Assembly: GCF_001517405.1 (NCBI RefSeq)
Contig: NZ_LN907828.1
Coordinates: 124,001 to 188,000 of the forward strand
DNA length: 64,000 nt
Origin: Duffyella gerundensis
GTDB taxonomy: Bacteria > Pseudomonadota > Gammaproteobacteria > Enterobacterales > Enterobacteriaceae
Direction: 5' to 3'
Within the stretch, counting starts at the first letter, position 1, and the number at the start of each line of letters is the position of its first letter. The notes beneath the pieces are model-generated. The model saw only the letters and a program-made list of their open reading frames with translations. It did no database searches and was not told where the DNA came from. A program made the translations under genes and the position numbers. This document shows, piece after piece, positions 7,759 to 16,396 of this stretch.

Positions 7759-8610
7759 ATGACGTTACGCACCGCTTCCCTGATTCTGGCGATGGCCGCC
7801 GCTCCCGCAATGGCGGCACCGCTTCAGCTCGAAGTATACAATCCACAGGAACAGGGTATTTTTCCGGTCTCTTCCACGCTGATTTCTGGCCCGCACCAGG
7901 CGATTCTGGTGGATGCGCAGTTCAGCGTGCAGGATGGCGAGAAGCTGGTTGCGCTGATCAAAGCCAGCGGCAAACAGCTCAAGCAGATCATCATCACCTC
8001 CGGCGATCCCGATTTTTACTTCGGTCTGGAACCGATTGTAAAAGCATTCCCGCAGGTATCGGTGGTGGCATCCCCTGCCGTGGTGAAACACATTGAGGAG
8101 ACCAAAGCGGCCAAGCTCAGTTACTGGGGACCGCAGATGAAAGCAGGCGCGCCTGAAAAGCTGATTGTGCCGCAGGTGACACACGAAACACGCTTCAGCG
8201 TGGATGGCGAAACGGTGGAGCTGCGGCATGCCGATAGCTACGCTGCCTACCTGTGGATCCCGGCTAACAAAGCAATTCTTGGCGGCACTGGCATTTCGTC
8301 GGGCATTCATCTCTGGACCGCCGATACACAAAGCGCGCAGAGTCGTGAATCATGGCGCCATGTGCTGACGGAGATACAGCAGCTACGTCCTGAGACGGTG
8401 ATTCCCGGGCACTCTATCGGCCCGCGTCCGCAGGGCGATGCGGCAGTGAGCTTTACGCTGACCTATTTGCAGCAGATGGAGAAAGCGCTGGCCGCACACC
8501 ACGATTCCGCAGGCGTTATCAAGACGATGACCGCCGCGTGGCCGCAGCTTGCTGAGACCAGTTCGCTGGAACTGAGCGCTAAGGTATTGACCGGTGAAAT
8601 GAAGTGGTAG
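7759..8610 (+). CDS. Secreted metallo-beta-lactamase-fold protein lacking canonical zinc ligands
   Basis: A 283-residue protein with a Sec signal peptide (cut near AMA, residue 19) and the beta-alpha-beta pattern of the MBL fold. Where active members carry H-x-H-x-D-H, this one reads S81-G-D83-P-D85-F86 (in ITSGDPDFYFG), so both site-1 histidines and the final histidine are absent. A later PGHS motif is kept near residue 220. It may be inactive, bind metal differently, or bind a ligand only. The start at 7759 has AGGA nine bases upstream; an ATG at 7750 overlaps that site and is less likely. It is probably controlled by the divergent LysR regulator. Confidence 0.82.
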   Translation: MTLRTASLILAMAAAPAMAAPLQLEVYNPQEQGIFPVSSTLISGPHQAILVDAQFSVQDGEKLVALIKASGKQLKQIIITSGDPDFYFGLEPIVKAFPQVSVVASPAVVKHIEETKAAKLSYWGPQMKAGAPEKLIVPQVTHETRFSVDGETVELRHADSYAAYLWIPANKAILGGTGISSGIHLWTADTQSAQSRESWRHVLTEIQQLRPETVIPGHSIGPRPQGDAAVSFTLTYLQQMEKALAAHHDSAGVIKTMTAAWPQLAETSSLELSAKVLTGEMKW

Positions 8611-8632
8611 CCGCCCGCGTGGGGCAGCCAGG

Positions 8633-8950
8633 TTAGTTCATGGCATAGCATTTTGAGGTGGCAACATTCTGATCGGAGCCGGTTCCGGCCCCTTTCAGTA
8701 TGCAGATGACATAGCTTTTTCCACTGTGCAGCGTCACTACCGGCCCGTTCTCACCGAGGCCGGAAGAGACCACGGTGGCGCCCTCGTTCAGCATCTGTTG
8801 CAGCGAGCGGTTCACCGGCTCCAGTTTGGTTGGATACTCAAGCGCATTGCCAGGCACTTTAGCGCCGGTTTCCGGTGGCCAGTTGGCGGCTGACGCAAGG
8901 GTAACCACGCCGGACAGCGCTATCGCCGTGAATATCATCCGTGTTTTCAT
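8633..8950 (-). CDS. Small secreted protein of unknown function
   Basis: A 105-residue protein with a clear Sec signal (MKTRMIFTAIALSGVVTLASA). The mature part of about 84 residues contains two cysteines near the C-terminus (VICILKG and TSKCYAMN), which could form a periplasmic disulfide. The start at 8950 follows GAGGGAGATTCTG. It is the last gene of a minus-strand run and begins 16 bases after the NTF2-like gene. I do not recognise a family. Confidence 0.72.
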   Translation of the reverse strand: MKTRMIFTAIALSGVVTLASAANWPPETGAKVPGNALEYPTKLEPVNRSLQQMLNEGATVVSSGLGENGPVVTLHSGKSYVICILKGAGTGSDQNVATSKCYAMN

Positions 8951-8966
8951 CAGAATCTCCCTCGGT

Positions 8967-9365
8967 TCAGGCGGTTTCGCCGTCCAGCAGCGTGGTACCG
9001 TAGGAGTTGTCGACGGTGCAGAGCCAGTTTCCGTCAGGCGACTGACGAAACACATAGGTTGCGCGGCGCGTGGTTTCAATCAGGCTGCCGTTGCCGTCGG
9101 GAAAGCGCAGCACGGTTTCCATCAATACCAGCGCATCGCCGCCGCCTTCGATAATCTGCATCTCGCCCTGCTCGACATGCAGCTGCCCCTGAAAATAGTC
9201 AGCAATCGCGACAAAGGCGCGTCGAATATCCTCTTTGCCGCGCGCGATCATGCCTGGCTTGACCACCAGCGCCGCGTCGTCGGCGTAATAAGTCATGAGC
9301 GTATCGAAATCTTGTGCGGTAATAGCGCGATCGCACGCCTCAATAATCTGCCTGATCGGATGCAT
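8967..9365 (-). CDS. NTF2-like (SnoaL/DUF4440-type) protein
   Basis: A 132-residue single-domain protein with the cone-shaped NTF2 pattern: N-terminal helices (IRQIIEACDRAITAQDFDTLMTYY), then ADDAALVVKPG, a helix around IRRAFVAIADYF, and beta strands VLMETVLRF, ATYVFRQ and WLCTVDNSYG. Members are small ketosteroid isomerase-like enzymes or ligand binders, and function cannot be assigned. GGAGG lies before the ATG. It sits between an SDR dehydrogenase gene and a small secreted protein gene on the same strand. Confidence 0.83.
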   Translation of the reverse strand: MHPIRQIIEACDRAITAQDFDTLMTYYADDAALVVKPGMIARGKEDIRRAFVAIADYFQGQLHVEQGEMQIIEGGGDALVLMETVLRFPDGNGSLIETTRRATYVFRQSPDGNWLCTVDNSYGTTLLDGETA

Positions 9366-9387
9366 ATTTTCCTCCGTGAGCGTAATG

Positions 9388-9417
9388 AAAGCCGCGCCAG
9401 GCCGAAACCGGGCGCGG
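9388..9417 (-). terminator. Hairpin terminator or attenuator after the SDR gene
   Basis: On the minus strand CCGCGCC and GGCGCGG (9411-9417 and 9392-9398) form a 7-bp GC stem followed by CTTTC. It lies between the SDR stop and the NTF2-like start, so it may only partly separate the two genes. Confidence 0.45.
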
Positions 9418-9424
9418 TAAACGA

Positions 9425-10225
9425 TTAACCGTTATTACGGAAGCCAGGATAAAGACTCATACCACCGTCGATAAACAGCGTGGTGCCGTGCACATAATCG
9501 GAGAGATCGCTCGCCAGCCAGACCACGGCGTTGGCGACATCCTGCGGCTCGCCAACGCGACCGTAAGGGATCAGCTCAAGCAGCTTTTTCCCCGCGTCGC
9601 CCTGCGTATTCTCTTCATTGATGGCGGTGGCAATGGCGCCCGGCGCGATGCTGTTCACGCGAATGCGCTCTTCGCCCACTTCCTGCGCCAGCGTGCGCAT
9701 CAGCAGATCCACGCCGCCCTTTGAGGCCGCATAGTTGGCGTGTCCGGCCCACGGAATCAGCTGATGCACCGAACTCATGTGAATAATTTTCCCCATCGCG
9801 CGGCTGACGTCAGGACGGGCACCCTGGCGGCGGAACTGGCGCAGTGCCGCACGGGCGCAGAGAAACTGTCCGGTCAGATTAACATCCAGCACGCCGTTCC
9901 ACTGCTCCAGCGTCATATCCGCAAACGCAGCATCTTTTTGCAGGCCGGAGTTGGCCACCAGAATATCCAGCGAACCAAAGCGATCTACCGCATGTTCGAT
10001 GAGATTATCCACATCGGCTTCTTTCGAGACGTCGCCTTTTACCGAAATCGCCTCACCGCCGCGGTCGCGTATTCTTGACGCCAGCTCATCGGCAGGTTCA
10101 GCCTGACTGTGATAGTTAATCACCACACTGGCACCGGCTTCTGCCAACGCCTCAGCGCAGGCATAGCCTAATCCGGAACTGGCGCCGGTAACCAGAGCAA
10201 CCTGCTTCTCAAGAGACAACATCAT
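9425..10225 (-). CDS. SDR oxidoreductase, glucose 1-dehydrogenase-like
   Basis: A 266-residue classical short-chain dehydrogenase. It has the cofactor motif TGASSGLGYA near residues 14-23, ANSG near 92, the catalytic Ser in IHMSSVHQ, YAASKGG for Tyr and Lys, and a C-terminal FIDGGM. The sequence is of the glucose/ribitol dehydrogenase-like FabG group that forms cytoplasmic tetramers; the natural substrate is unknown. The start is the first ATG of ATGATG (10225), six bases after AGG. The in-frame GTG twelve bases upstream is rejected because AGG lies inside it. Confidence 0.88.
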   Translation of the reverse strand: MMLSLEKQVALVTGASSGLGYACAEALAEAGASVVINYHSQAEPADELASRIRDRGGEAISVKGDVSKEADVDNLIEHAVDRFGSLDILVANSGLQKDAAFADMTLEQWNGVLDVNLTGQFLCARAALRQFRRQGARPDVSRAMGKIIHMSSVHQLIPWAGHANYAASKGGVDLLMRTLAQEVGEERIRVNSIAPGAIATAINEENTQGDAGKKLLELIPYGRVGEPQDVANAVVWLASDLSDYVHGTTLFIDGGMSLYPGFRNNG

Positions 10226-10278
10226 TGAAAACCTCACTTAGCGGAACGTTATGATACGAGCATGTGAGTAACTATTAT

Positions 10279-10309
10279 GGCGCGCCGTGGGAAATGTGCA
10301 TGGCGCGCC
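10279..10309. other. Hairpin from two GGCGCGCC palindromes
   Basis: Two identical GGCGCGCC octamers (10279-10286 and 10302-10309) in the gap between the RND pump stop and the SDR start can pair into a GC-only stem with a 15-base loop. No T tract follows on either strand. It could slow transcription read-through or protect mRNA ends. Confidence 0.45.
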
Positions 10310-10318
10310 GATAATCCG

Positions 10319-13300
10319 TTAAGCGGTTTTGTCAGAAGCGGCGTGTCGCGTCAGGTAGCGCTTCACCAGCACAAAGAAAAGCGGCACAAAAAACAGTGCC
10401 AGTATCGTACCGGCCAGCGTGCCGCCGATGATACCGGTGCCGATAGCGATGCGGCTGTTAGCACCTGCGCCGGTCGCCACCGCCAGCGGCATAACGCCAG
10501 CGATAAAGGCCAGCGAGGTCATCATGATGGGTCGCAGGCGGGTGCGCGCAGCCTGCAACGCCGCGGCGCTGAGTGATCGTCCCTGCTGCACCGCCTCTTC
10601 GGCGAACTCAATAATCAGGATGGCGTTTTTCGAGGTCAGCCCCACCGTGGTAAGCAGCGCAACCTGAAAATAGATATCGTTATCGAGCCCGCGCAGCGCG
10701 ATAGCCAGCACCGTACCCAGCACGCCCAGCGGCACCGCCAGCAGCACTGAAAAAGGCACCGACCAGCTTTCATACAGCGCAGCCAGGCAGAGGAACACCA
10801 CCAGAATTGAGATGGCATACAGCGTAGTTGACTGGCCGCCCGCCTGTTTCTCCTGCAACGACAGCCCGCTCCAGGCGCCGGTGGTACCCGCAGGCAGCTC
10901 ATTTGCCAGCCGCTCTATGGCGTCCATCGCCTCACCCGAGCTGTAGCCTTCCGCGTTTTGTCCCTGAATTTCATAAGACGCAGAGCCGTTGTAACGATCG
11001 AGGCTTTCCGGCCCCATGGTCCAGCGCGTGGTGGCGAAGGCGGAGAACGGCGTCATTCCGCCGTCACTGTTGCGAATAAACCACTTATCGAGATCGGACG
11101 GCGCCGAGCGGTACTGACCGTCGCCCTGCACGTACACCCGTTTCACGCGGCCGCGATCGATAAAGTCGTTGATATAGGCGCCGCCCCAGGCGCTGGTTAG
11201 CGTACTGGTCACGTCATCCAGCGATAAACCCAGCGCCACCGCTTTATTGGTGTCGATATCGATTTGCAGCTGCGGCGTTTGCGGCAGAATGTTGGCGCGC
11301 ACGGCGCTCAGCTCAGGCGTCTGCGTCGCCTTCTGCAACAGCTGATCGCGCAATGCGTTAAGCTCATCGCGCGTGGTGCCGCCGCTGGCCAGCAGCTCAT
11401 AGGTAAAGCCGTTGTTCTGACCGAGGCCAGGCACCGACGGTGGCGTCAGGGCAAAAATCTGCGCATCACGAATGGCCGCCAGCGCGATGGTGGCGCGGGT
11501 GGCGATCGCTTCGGCTGAGTTTTCGCTGCCGGGACGATCTTCCCAGTTTTTCAGCTTAATAAAGGCCATACCGGCATTTTGCGCCGCGCCGCTGAAGTTA
11601 AAGCCGTTGATGGTAAATACCACGTCGACGTTGGCTTTCTCCTCGCGCAGGAACCAGTCAACAATCTGCTGGTTTACCGCTTCGGTGCGGCTGGCGGTGG
11701 CGCCCGCAGGCAGCGTCGCCTGCAGCATAATGCTGCCCTGATCTTCCGTTGGCAGGAAGCTGCCGGGCAGACGGGTGAACATCACAAACAGCACCGCACC
11801 CAGCGCCGCGTAGCATCCCACCATCACCAGCGGTCGCCGCAGCGTACTGACTACCTTGTGCCGGTAGCCGCGTTCGGTAGCGGCATAAAAGCGGTTAAAA
11901 CCACCGAAAAAGCCCTTGTTGTGCGGCTTGCCCGGCTTCAGCAGGATGCCGCATAGCGCAGGCGTTAAGGTCAGCGCCACCACCACGGAGAAGGTCATCG
12001 CGGCAATAATGGTAATTGAAAACTGGCGATAGATAACGCCGGTCGATCCGGCGAAAAATGCCATCGGCAGGAATACCGCAGAGAGCACCAGCGCAATTGC
12101 CACCAGCGCACCGGAGATCTCCTGCATCGACTTCACCGTCGCCTCTTTTGCCGGTAAGCCTTCGTCGTGCATGATGCGCTCGACGTTTTCCACTACCACG
12201 ATGGCATCATCCACCAGCAGGCCGATCGCCAGCACCATGGCAAACAGCGTCAGCGTGTTAATGGTGTATCCACACAGCGCCAGCACGCCGAAAGTGCCAA
12301 GCAGCACCACCGGCACCGCCAGCGCGGGAATAATGGTGGCGCGGAAATTTTGCAGGAACAGATACATCACCACGATCACCAACCCAATCGCTTCGATCAG
12401 GGTGATGACCACATCTTCCACTGAGATTTTAATGAAGTCGGTGCTGTCGAGCGCGTAGGCGACTTCATAACCCGCGGGCATGGAGTGGCGATATTCTTCT
12501 ACCGTTTGCTTCACCAGCGTGGCGGTATCCAGCGCGTTAGCACCCGGAGCCAGCATTACGCCGACGCCCGCGGCCGGATGACCATTTAGCCGCGTGGTCA
12601 TGTCATAGGACTCACTGCCCATTTCCACGCGGGCCACGTCACCAACGCGCACGATGGCGCCGCTGCGGTCGCTTTTCACAATGATGTTGCGAAACTGCTC
12701 CGGGGTTTGCAGCCGCGACTGCGCGCGCACCGTGGCGGTGAGCTGTTGATTGTTCGGCGACGGCAGACCGCCGATTTTGCCCGCCGAAACCTGAATGTTT
12801 TGCGCAAGAATGGCTGCGGTAACATCAGAAGGCTGTAAGGCAAACGAGTTCAGCTTGAAAGGATCGAGCCAGATGCGCATGGCGTACTGTCCGCCAAACA
12901 CCTGAATATCGCCAACGCCGGCGGTACGCGCCAGCGGCTCCTGCATGTTGCTGACCAGCCAGTCGCCAATATCGTTGCTGCTGCTTTTGCCCGTGGTGTC
13001 GTACAGCCCCATGACCAGCAAAAAGTTGGACTGTGATTTGGTGACGGTGACGCCAAGCTGCTGCACTTCACTCGGCAAACGGGACAGCGCCTGCTGCACT
13101 TTGTTCTGCACCTGCACCTGCGCCGTATCGGCATCGGTGCCCTGGCTAAAGGTGACGGTGACGGTAACGTTGCCCTGAGAGCTGCTGCTGGAGGTGAAAT
13201 AGAGCAGATTATCCAGACCGGTGAGCTGCTGCTCAATCACCTGCGTTACGCTGTTTTCCAGCGTTTCTGCCGAGGCGCCGGTATAGGTTGCGCTGATGTT

Positions 13301-13453
13301 GACCGATGGCGGTGCAACGTCAGGATATTGCTCCACCGGCAGTTGGGTAATGGCGAGCGCGCCGAGTAACATGATCAAAATGGCAATAACCCAGGCGAAG
13401 ACCGGGCGATAAATAAAAAACGGGAAAGCATCAGACTGGCCTCTTCCTTTCAC
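10319..13453 (-). CDS. RND multidrug efflux permease (HAE1/AcrB family)
   Basis: A 1044-residue inner-membrane proton-driven efflux pump. The FFIYRPVFAWVIAI first helix, the proton-relay aspartates in GLLVDDAIVVVENV, the helix-10 lysine in GLTSKNAILIIEFAEE, and two large periplasmic domains are all present. No adaptor (AcrA) or TolC-like gene lies beside it, so it must borrow partners or be an orphan. In this frame the first possible start is GTG at 13453, with only a poor ribosome site. A well-placed ATG at 13431 behind AAGAGG is one base out of frame across a run of six T; see findings. The C-terminus is complete. Confidence 0.88.
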   Translation of the reverse strand: MKGRGQSDAFPFFIYRPVFAWVIAILIMLLGALAITQLPVEQYPDVAPPSVNISATYTGASAETLENSVTQVIEQQLTGLDNLLYFTSSSSSQGNVTVTVTFSQGTDADTAQVQVQNKVQQALSRLPSEVQQLGVTVTKSQSNFLLVMGLYDTTGKSSSNDIGDWLVSNMQEPLARTAGVGDIQVFGGQYAMRIWLDPFKLNSFALQPSDVTAAILAQNIQVSAGKIGGLPSPNNQQLTATVRAQSRLQTPEQFRNIIVKSDRSGAIVRVGDVARVEMGSESYDMTTRLNGHPAAGVGVMLAPGANALDTATLVKQTVEEYRHSMPAGYEVAYALDSTDFIKISVEDVVITLIEAIGLVIVVMYLFLQNFRATIIPALAVPVVLLGTFGVLALCGYTINTLTLFAMVLAIGLLVDDAIVVVENVERIMHDEGLPAKEATVKSMQEISGALVAIALVLSAVFLPMAFFAGSTGVIYRQFSITIIAAMTFSVVVALTLTPALCGILLKPGKPHNKGFFGGFNRFYAATERGYRHKVVSTLRRPLVMVGCYAALGAVLFVMFTRLPGSFLPTEDQGSIMLQATLPAGATASRTEAVNQQIVDWFLREEKANVDVVFTINGFNFSGAAQNAGMAFIKLKNWEDRPGSENSAEAIATRATIALAAIRDAQIFALTPPSVPGLGQNNGFTYELLASGGTTRDELNALRDQLLQKATQTPELSAVRANILPQTPQLQIDIDTNKAVALGLSLDDVTSTLTSAWGGAYINDFIDRGRVKRVYVQGDGQYRSAPSDLDKWFIRNSDGGMTPFSAFATTRWTMGPESLDRYNGSASYEIQGQNAEGYSSGEAMDAIERLANELPAGTTGAWSGLSLQEKQAGGQSTTLYAISILVVFLCLAALYESWSVPFSVLLAVPLGVLGTVLAIALRGLDNDIYFQVALLTTVGLTSKNAILIIEFAEEAVQQGRSLSAAALQAARTRLRPIMMTSLAFIAGVMPLAVATGAGANSRIAIGTGIIGGTLAGTILALFFVPLFFVLVKRYLTRHAASDKTA

Positions 13454-13639
13454 AGGCGGGGAGCTGCGCCTGCATACCTGCGGGCGGCGTGAACATATCA
13501 GGCGCAATTATAGATCGTAACCGGATCTAAAACTGTAAACCTGTGTCTTAAGAAATGGGCTTTCTTCGCCAGCAGATGTTGCGAGGTGAAAACAGAGGGG
13601 AAACCGGGCACAGAAGAACGCCCGGTGAGATCACTATCG

Positions 13640-15199
13640 CTAAACCGCCTGGGCGGCATGGCCATGATCGTTGGCCGGAAGCTCCTTGACCGGTAAGGCA
13701 AACGCCACCGACGGCAGCAGGCTGGTTGCTTCATTGACCGGGATGGCCTTGCGGAACAGATAGCCCTGACCGTAATTGCAGCCCTGCTGTTTCAGCCACA
13801 TCAGAGTACCGATATCTTCGATGCCTTCCGCCGTGACCTCAACGCCAAGTTCGCGGCACAGCGCCAGCAGCGTTTCCACTACCTTTTTCTGTTCGCGGTT
13901 ATTCATGCCCGCTGAAATAAACGAGCGATCGATTTTAATTTTGCTGATGCCCAGACCGAGAAGGACGGAAAGGTTGGAATAACCGGTGCCGAAATCGTCC
14001 AGCGATACGCGGATATCGCGCTCTTTCAGCCGCTCAATTGCCTGCCTCGCCTCTTCGGAGATACTCATCACGTCGTTCTCGGTGACTTCCAGCTCCAGGC
14101 GCAGTGCGCCCGCGTCGCGAATAATGGTGTAGAGGCGATCGGTCAGCGACGGCCTGATCAGCTGCTCCGGGGTAATATTCAGCGCCAGCGTTAAATCACC
14201 GGCCCATTCACTTGCCACCACGCTGACCGCACGCAGCAGCTGCACGGTGAGCTGGTCCATCAGGCCGAGCTTCTGCACGACCGGAATAAACACCTGCGGC
14301 GCAACCACTTCACCGCTGGGCAGCGTCCAGCGCGACAGGATTTCAAAACCCGCCAGCTTGCCGGTGGACAGCGTCAGGATCGGCTGTAAAAACGGCACCA
14401 CGGCATTGTTCCGCACCGCGTTAGCCACGCTGCGCTCGAACATCTCTTTTTGCCGAAACTGCCGTTCCATGTCAGGCGTAAACAGCGCCAGCTGCGCACC
14501 TTTGCCGCCTTTTGCCTGATACATCGCCAGGTCGGCGGCCTGAATAATGCTGTAGGTGCTGCAATCGGTGGATCGCGCAATGCCGATCGACAGGCTGAGA
14601 AAGCTGGCTGGCCCGGTCATGATTTTGCCCGCGCGAGTGCGAATCTCTTCCGCCTCCGCCATCAACGCATCGGTGCTGTCGGTGACGGTAATCAGCGCGA
14701 ATTCGTCGCCGCCGATGCGGAAAACGTGGGTCTGTGGGCCGGTAAACTCCATCAGCAGCGATGCCAGCGCCACCAGCGTGGCGTCGCCCTGATGATGACC
14801 GTTCAGGTCGTTGATGATTTTGAAATCGTTCACATCGATCATCATGATGGCATAAACGACATCAAGGTTATCAAGCTGTTCGGTGCGCACCTGAAAGGCC
14901 CGACGATTGCCCACGCCCGTGAGTTCATCGACATGCGCCATCCGCGTGGCGGCCTGCTCAGTGCGCAGCAGTTTGCGCATCAGGCCACCCACCAGCAGGC
15001 CAGGCACGACCATGGCCAGCAGCGCAAAGCAAGCCGAAGTCATAATAAACTTTAGCCGCTCAGCGGTTTCAAAATCAGAGTCATAACTCAGACCTAATAA
15101 TTTGGATACCCACGCCTCGGCACCATACTCCCAGAGACTGGCCAGTAATATAATGGTCATGACGTTCAGCAGTGCAAGCCAGCGAAGTTTCAGGCGCAT
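13640..15199 (-). CDS. Membrane-bound GGDEF-EAL protein (c-di-GMP metabolism)
   Basis: 519 residues. Two transmembrane helices (about residues 8-25 and 52-75) flank a short periplasmic loop. A GGDEF domain follows with DELTGVGNRRAF and an intact GGDEF at 163-167, and then an EAL domain. The EAL signature reads FEILSRW (EIL variant). The other metal and catalytic motifs (ALNITPEQL, EVTENDVM, DDFGTGYSN, KIDRSF, TAEGIED) look intact, so phosphodiesterase activity is plausible. The product site of the cyclase half is also intact, so the net direction cannot be predicted. An RxxD inhibitory site is not evident. The start ATG follows CAGGGTATTAGT. Confidence 0.9.
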   Translation of the reverse strand: MRLKLRWLALLNVMTIILLASLWEYGAEAWVSKLLGLSYDSDFETAERLKFIMTSACFALLAMVVPGLLVGGLMRKLLRTEQAATRMAHVDELTGVGNRRAFQVRTEQLDNLDVVYAIMMIDVNDFKIINDLNGHHQGDATLVALASLLMEFTGPQTHVFRIGGDEFALITVTDSTDALMAEAEEIRTRAGKIMTGPASFLSLSIGIARSTDCSTYSIIQAADLAMYQAKGGKGAQLALFTPDMERQFRQKEMFERSVANAVRNNAVVPFLQPILTLSTGKLAGFEILSRWTLPSGEVVAPQVFIPVVQKLGLMDQLTVQLLRAVSVVASEWAGDLTLALNITPEQLIRPSLTDRLYTIIRDAGALRLELEVTENDVMSISEEARQAIERLKERDIRVSLDDFGTGYSNLSVLLGLGISKIKIDRSFISAGMNNREQKKVVETLLALCRELGVEVTAEGIEDIGTLMWLKQQGCNYGQGYLFRKAIPVNEATSLLPSVAFALPVKELPANDHGHAAQAV

Positions 15200-15727
15200 A
15201 CTAATACCCTGTAATTTTTAATTACGTTAATCATTCTTATAAATATTTAAGTGAAATAAATATGAGCCCTGCCAGTGAGGCATTCAAAAAATATTATTTC
15301 GAAAATTTCGCTTATTGCCGGAAAACAGGTGTGTGAAGCGCGCAATCCAGTAACAGCGCCTCCCCTGGCTTGATTGAGTTATCGGCAGTACGGCGGCTAT
15401 CTGTAGCTGTCGCGTGGCTGTCACCCATTTGTTATCTGTCGCAATTAAAGCATAGAATAATATAAAACCATCAGACTTTTTCTTAAAAATTACGATTAAT
15501 GAAATAGCTCAATTCGTTCAGAAAATAAATTTGAGTTAACATTGTGGCAACGCATCCATTATTTGATACGGCCGTATCTAATTAATAAACAATGCATTCA
15601 GGATATTACTTTTTGGGCGGGTTTATTTATCGATGATTATTTTTGTTAAGTGCGGGCTGTACAGATTCAGGCAGAAGAGACGAACGGGCAGCTCGTGAGA
15701 GGGCTGCCAGCGGGAACCTAAAAGCAT
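15200..15727. other. AT-rich intergenic region
   Basis: 528 bases with no supported gene. The half nearer 15200 must contain the promoter of the GGDEF-EAL gene. Near 15689-15711 an imperfect hairpin (GGGCAGC and GGCTGCC) lies just beyond the metI-like stop on the minus strand, but without a clear T tract. Confidence 0.5.
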
Positions 15728-16396
15728 TTAGCGCCGATGCGCCAGGCGGTGTACCACGCAATCACCCAGCTTTTGCACCGCCCACACCAACAGCAGCAGC
15801 ACGATCACCGTGGCGATCATCATTGTATTGTTGAAGCGCTGATAACCGTAGCGAATCGCCAGGTCGCCGAGACCACCGCCGCCAATCACGCCAGCCATCG
15901 CCGAGAAACCGATCAGCATCACCAGCGTCAGCGTGATGCCGCCAATCAGGGCGGGCAGCGCCTCTGGCAGCAATACCCGACTGACCAGATGCCACTGTGT
16001 GCCGCCCATGGCAATCACTGCCTCGATGCGCCCACGGTCAACCTCAGCAAGCGCATTTTCCACGATGCGTGCAAAAAACGGAAACGCGCCCAGCGTAATC
16101 GGTACGACTGCCGCCGTGCTCCCGAGCGTGGTGCCGATCAGCAGCCGCGTAAAGGGGATCAGAGCAATCAGCAAGATGATAAATGGCAAAGCGCGGCCGA
16201 TATTTACCAGCAGATTCAGCGGTTGCGCAATCGCGCGCTGCGGCCAGATGCCCTCTGCGCGGGTGATAAACAGCAGCACGCCGACTGGCAGGCCGATCAG
16301 CAGAGTAAACAGCGCGGCCAGCGCCACCATATACAGTGTTTCGCCGGTAGCGTTGAGCAGCAGTGACTGAAAGCGGTCCCAACTCATGCCACGCAT
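15728..16396 (-). CDS. MetI-like ABC importer permease
   Basis: A 222-residue inner-membrane permease with five or six helices and the EAA-like loop IEAVIAMGGTQWHLVSRVLLPEA, typical of the methionine/short-amino-acid (MetI) family. It is encoded last in a four-gene operon and overlaps the ATPase gene by 13 bases. The ATG at 16396 is chosen because AGGAG lies eight bases upstream; an ATG at 16387 is the alternative. Substrate is probably methionine-like or another small organosulfur or amino-acid compound. Confidence 0.87.
   Translation of the reverse strand: MRGMSWDRFQSLLLNATGETLYMVALAALFTLLIGLPVGVLLFITRAEGIWPQRAIAQPLNLLVNIGRALPFIILLIALIPFTRLLIGTTLGSTAAVVPITLGAFPFFARIVENALAEVDRGRIEAVIAMGGTQWHLVSRVLLPEALPALIGGITLTLVMLIGFSAMAGVIGGGGLGDLAIRYGYQRFNNTMMIATVIVLLLLVWAVQKLGDCVVHRLAHRR

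Noticed and set aside
9425..13453. RND pump, SDR and NTF2-like genes as one confirmed operon
   Set aside because: Hairpins lie in both gaps (10279-10309 and 9388-9417), so co-transcription is possible but not supported.
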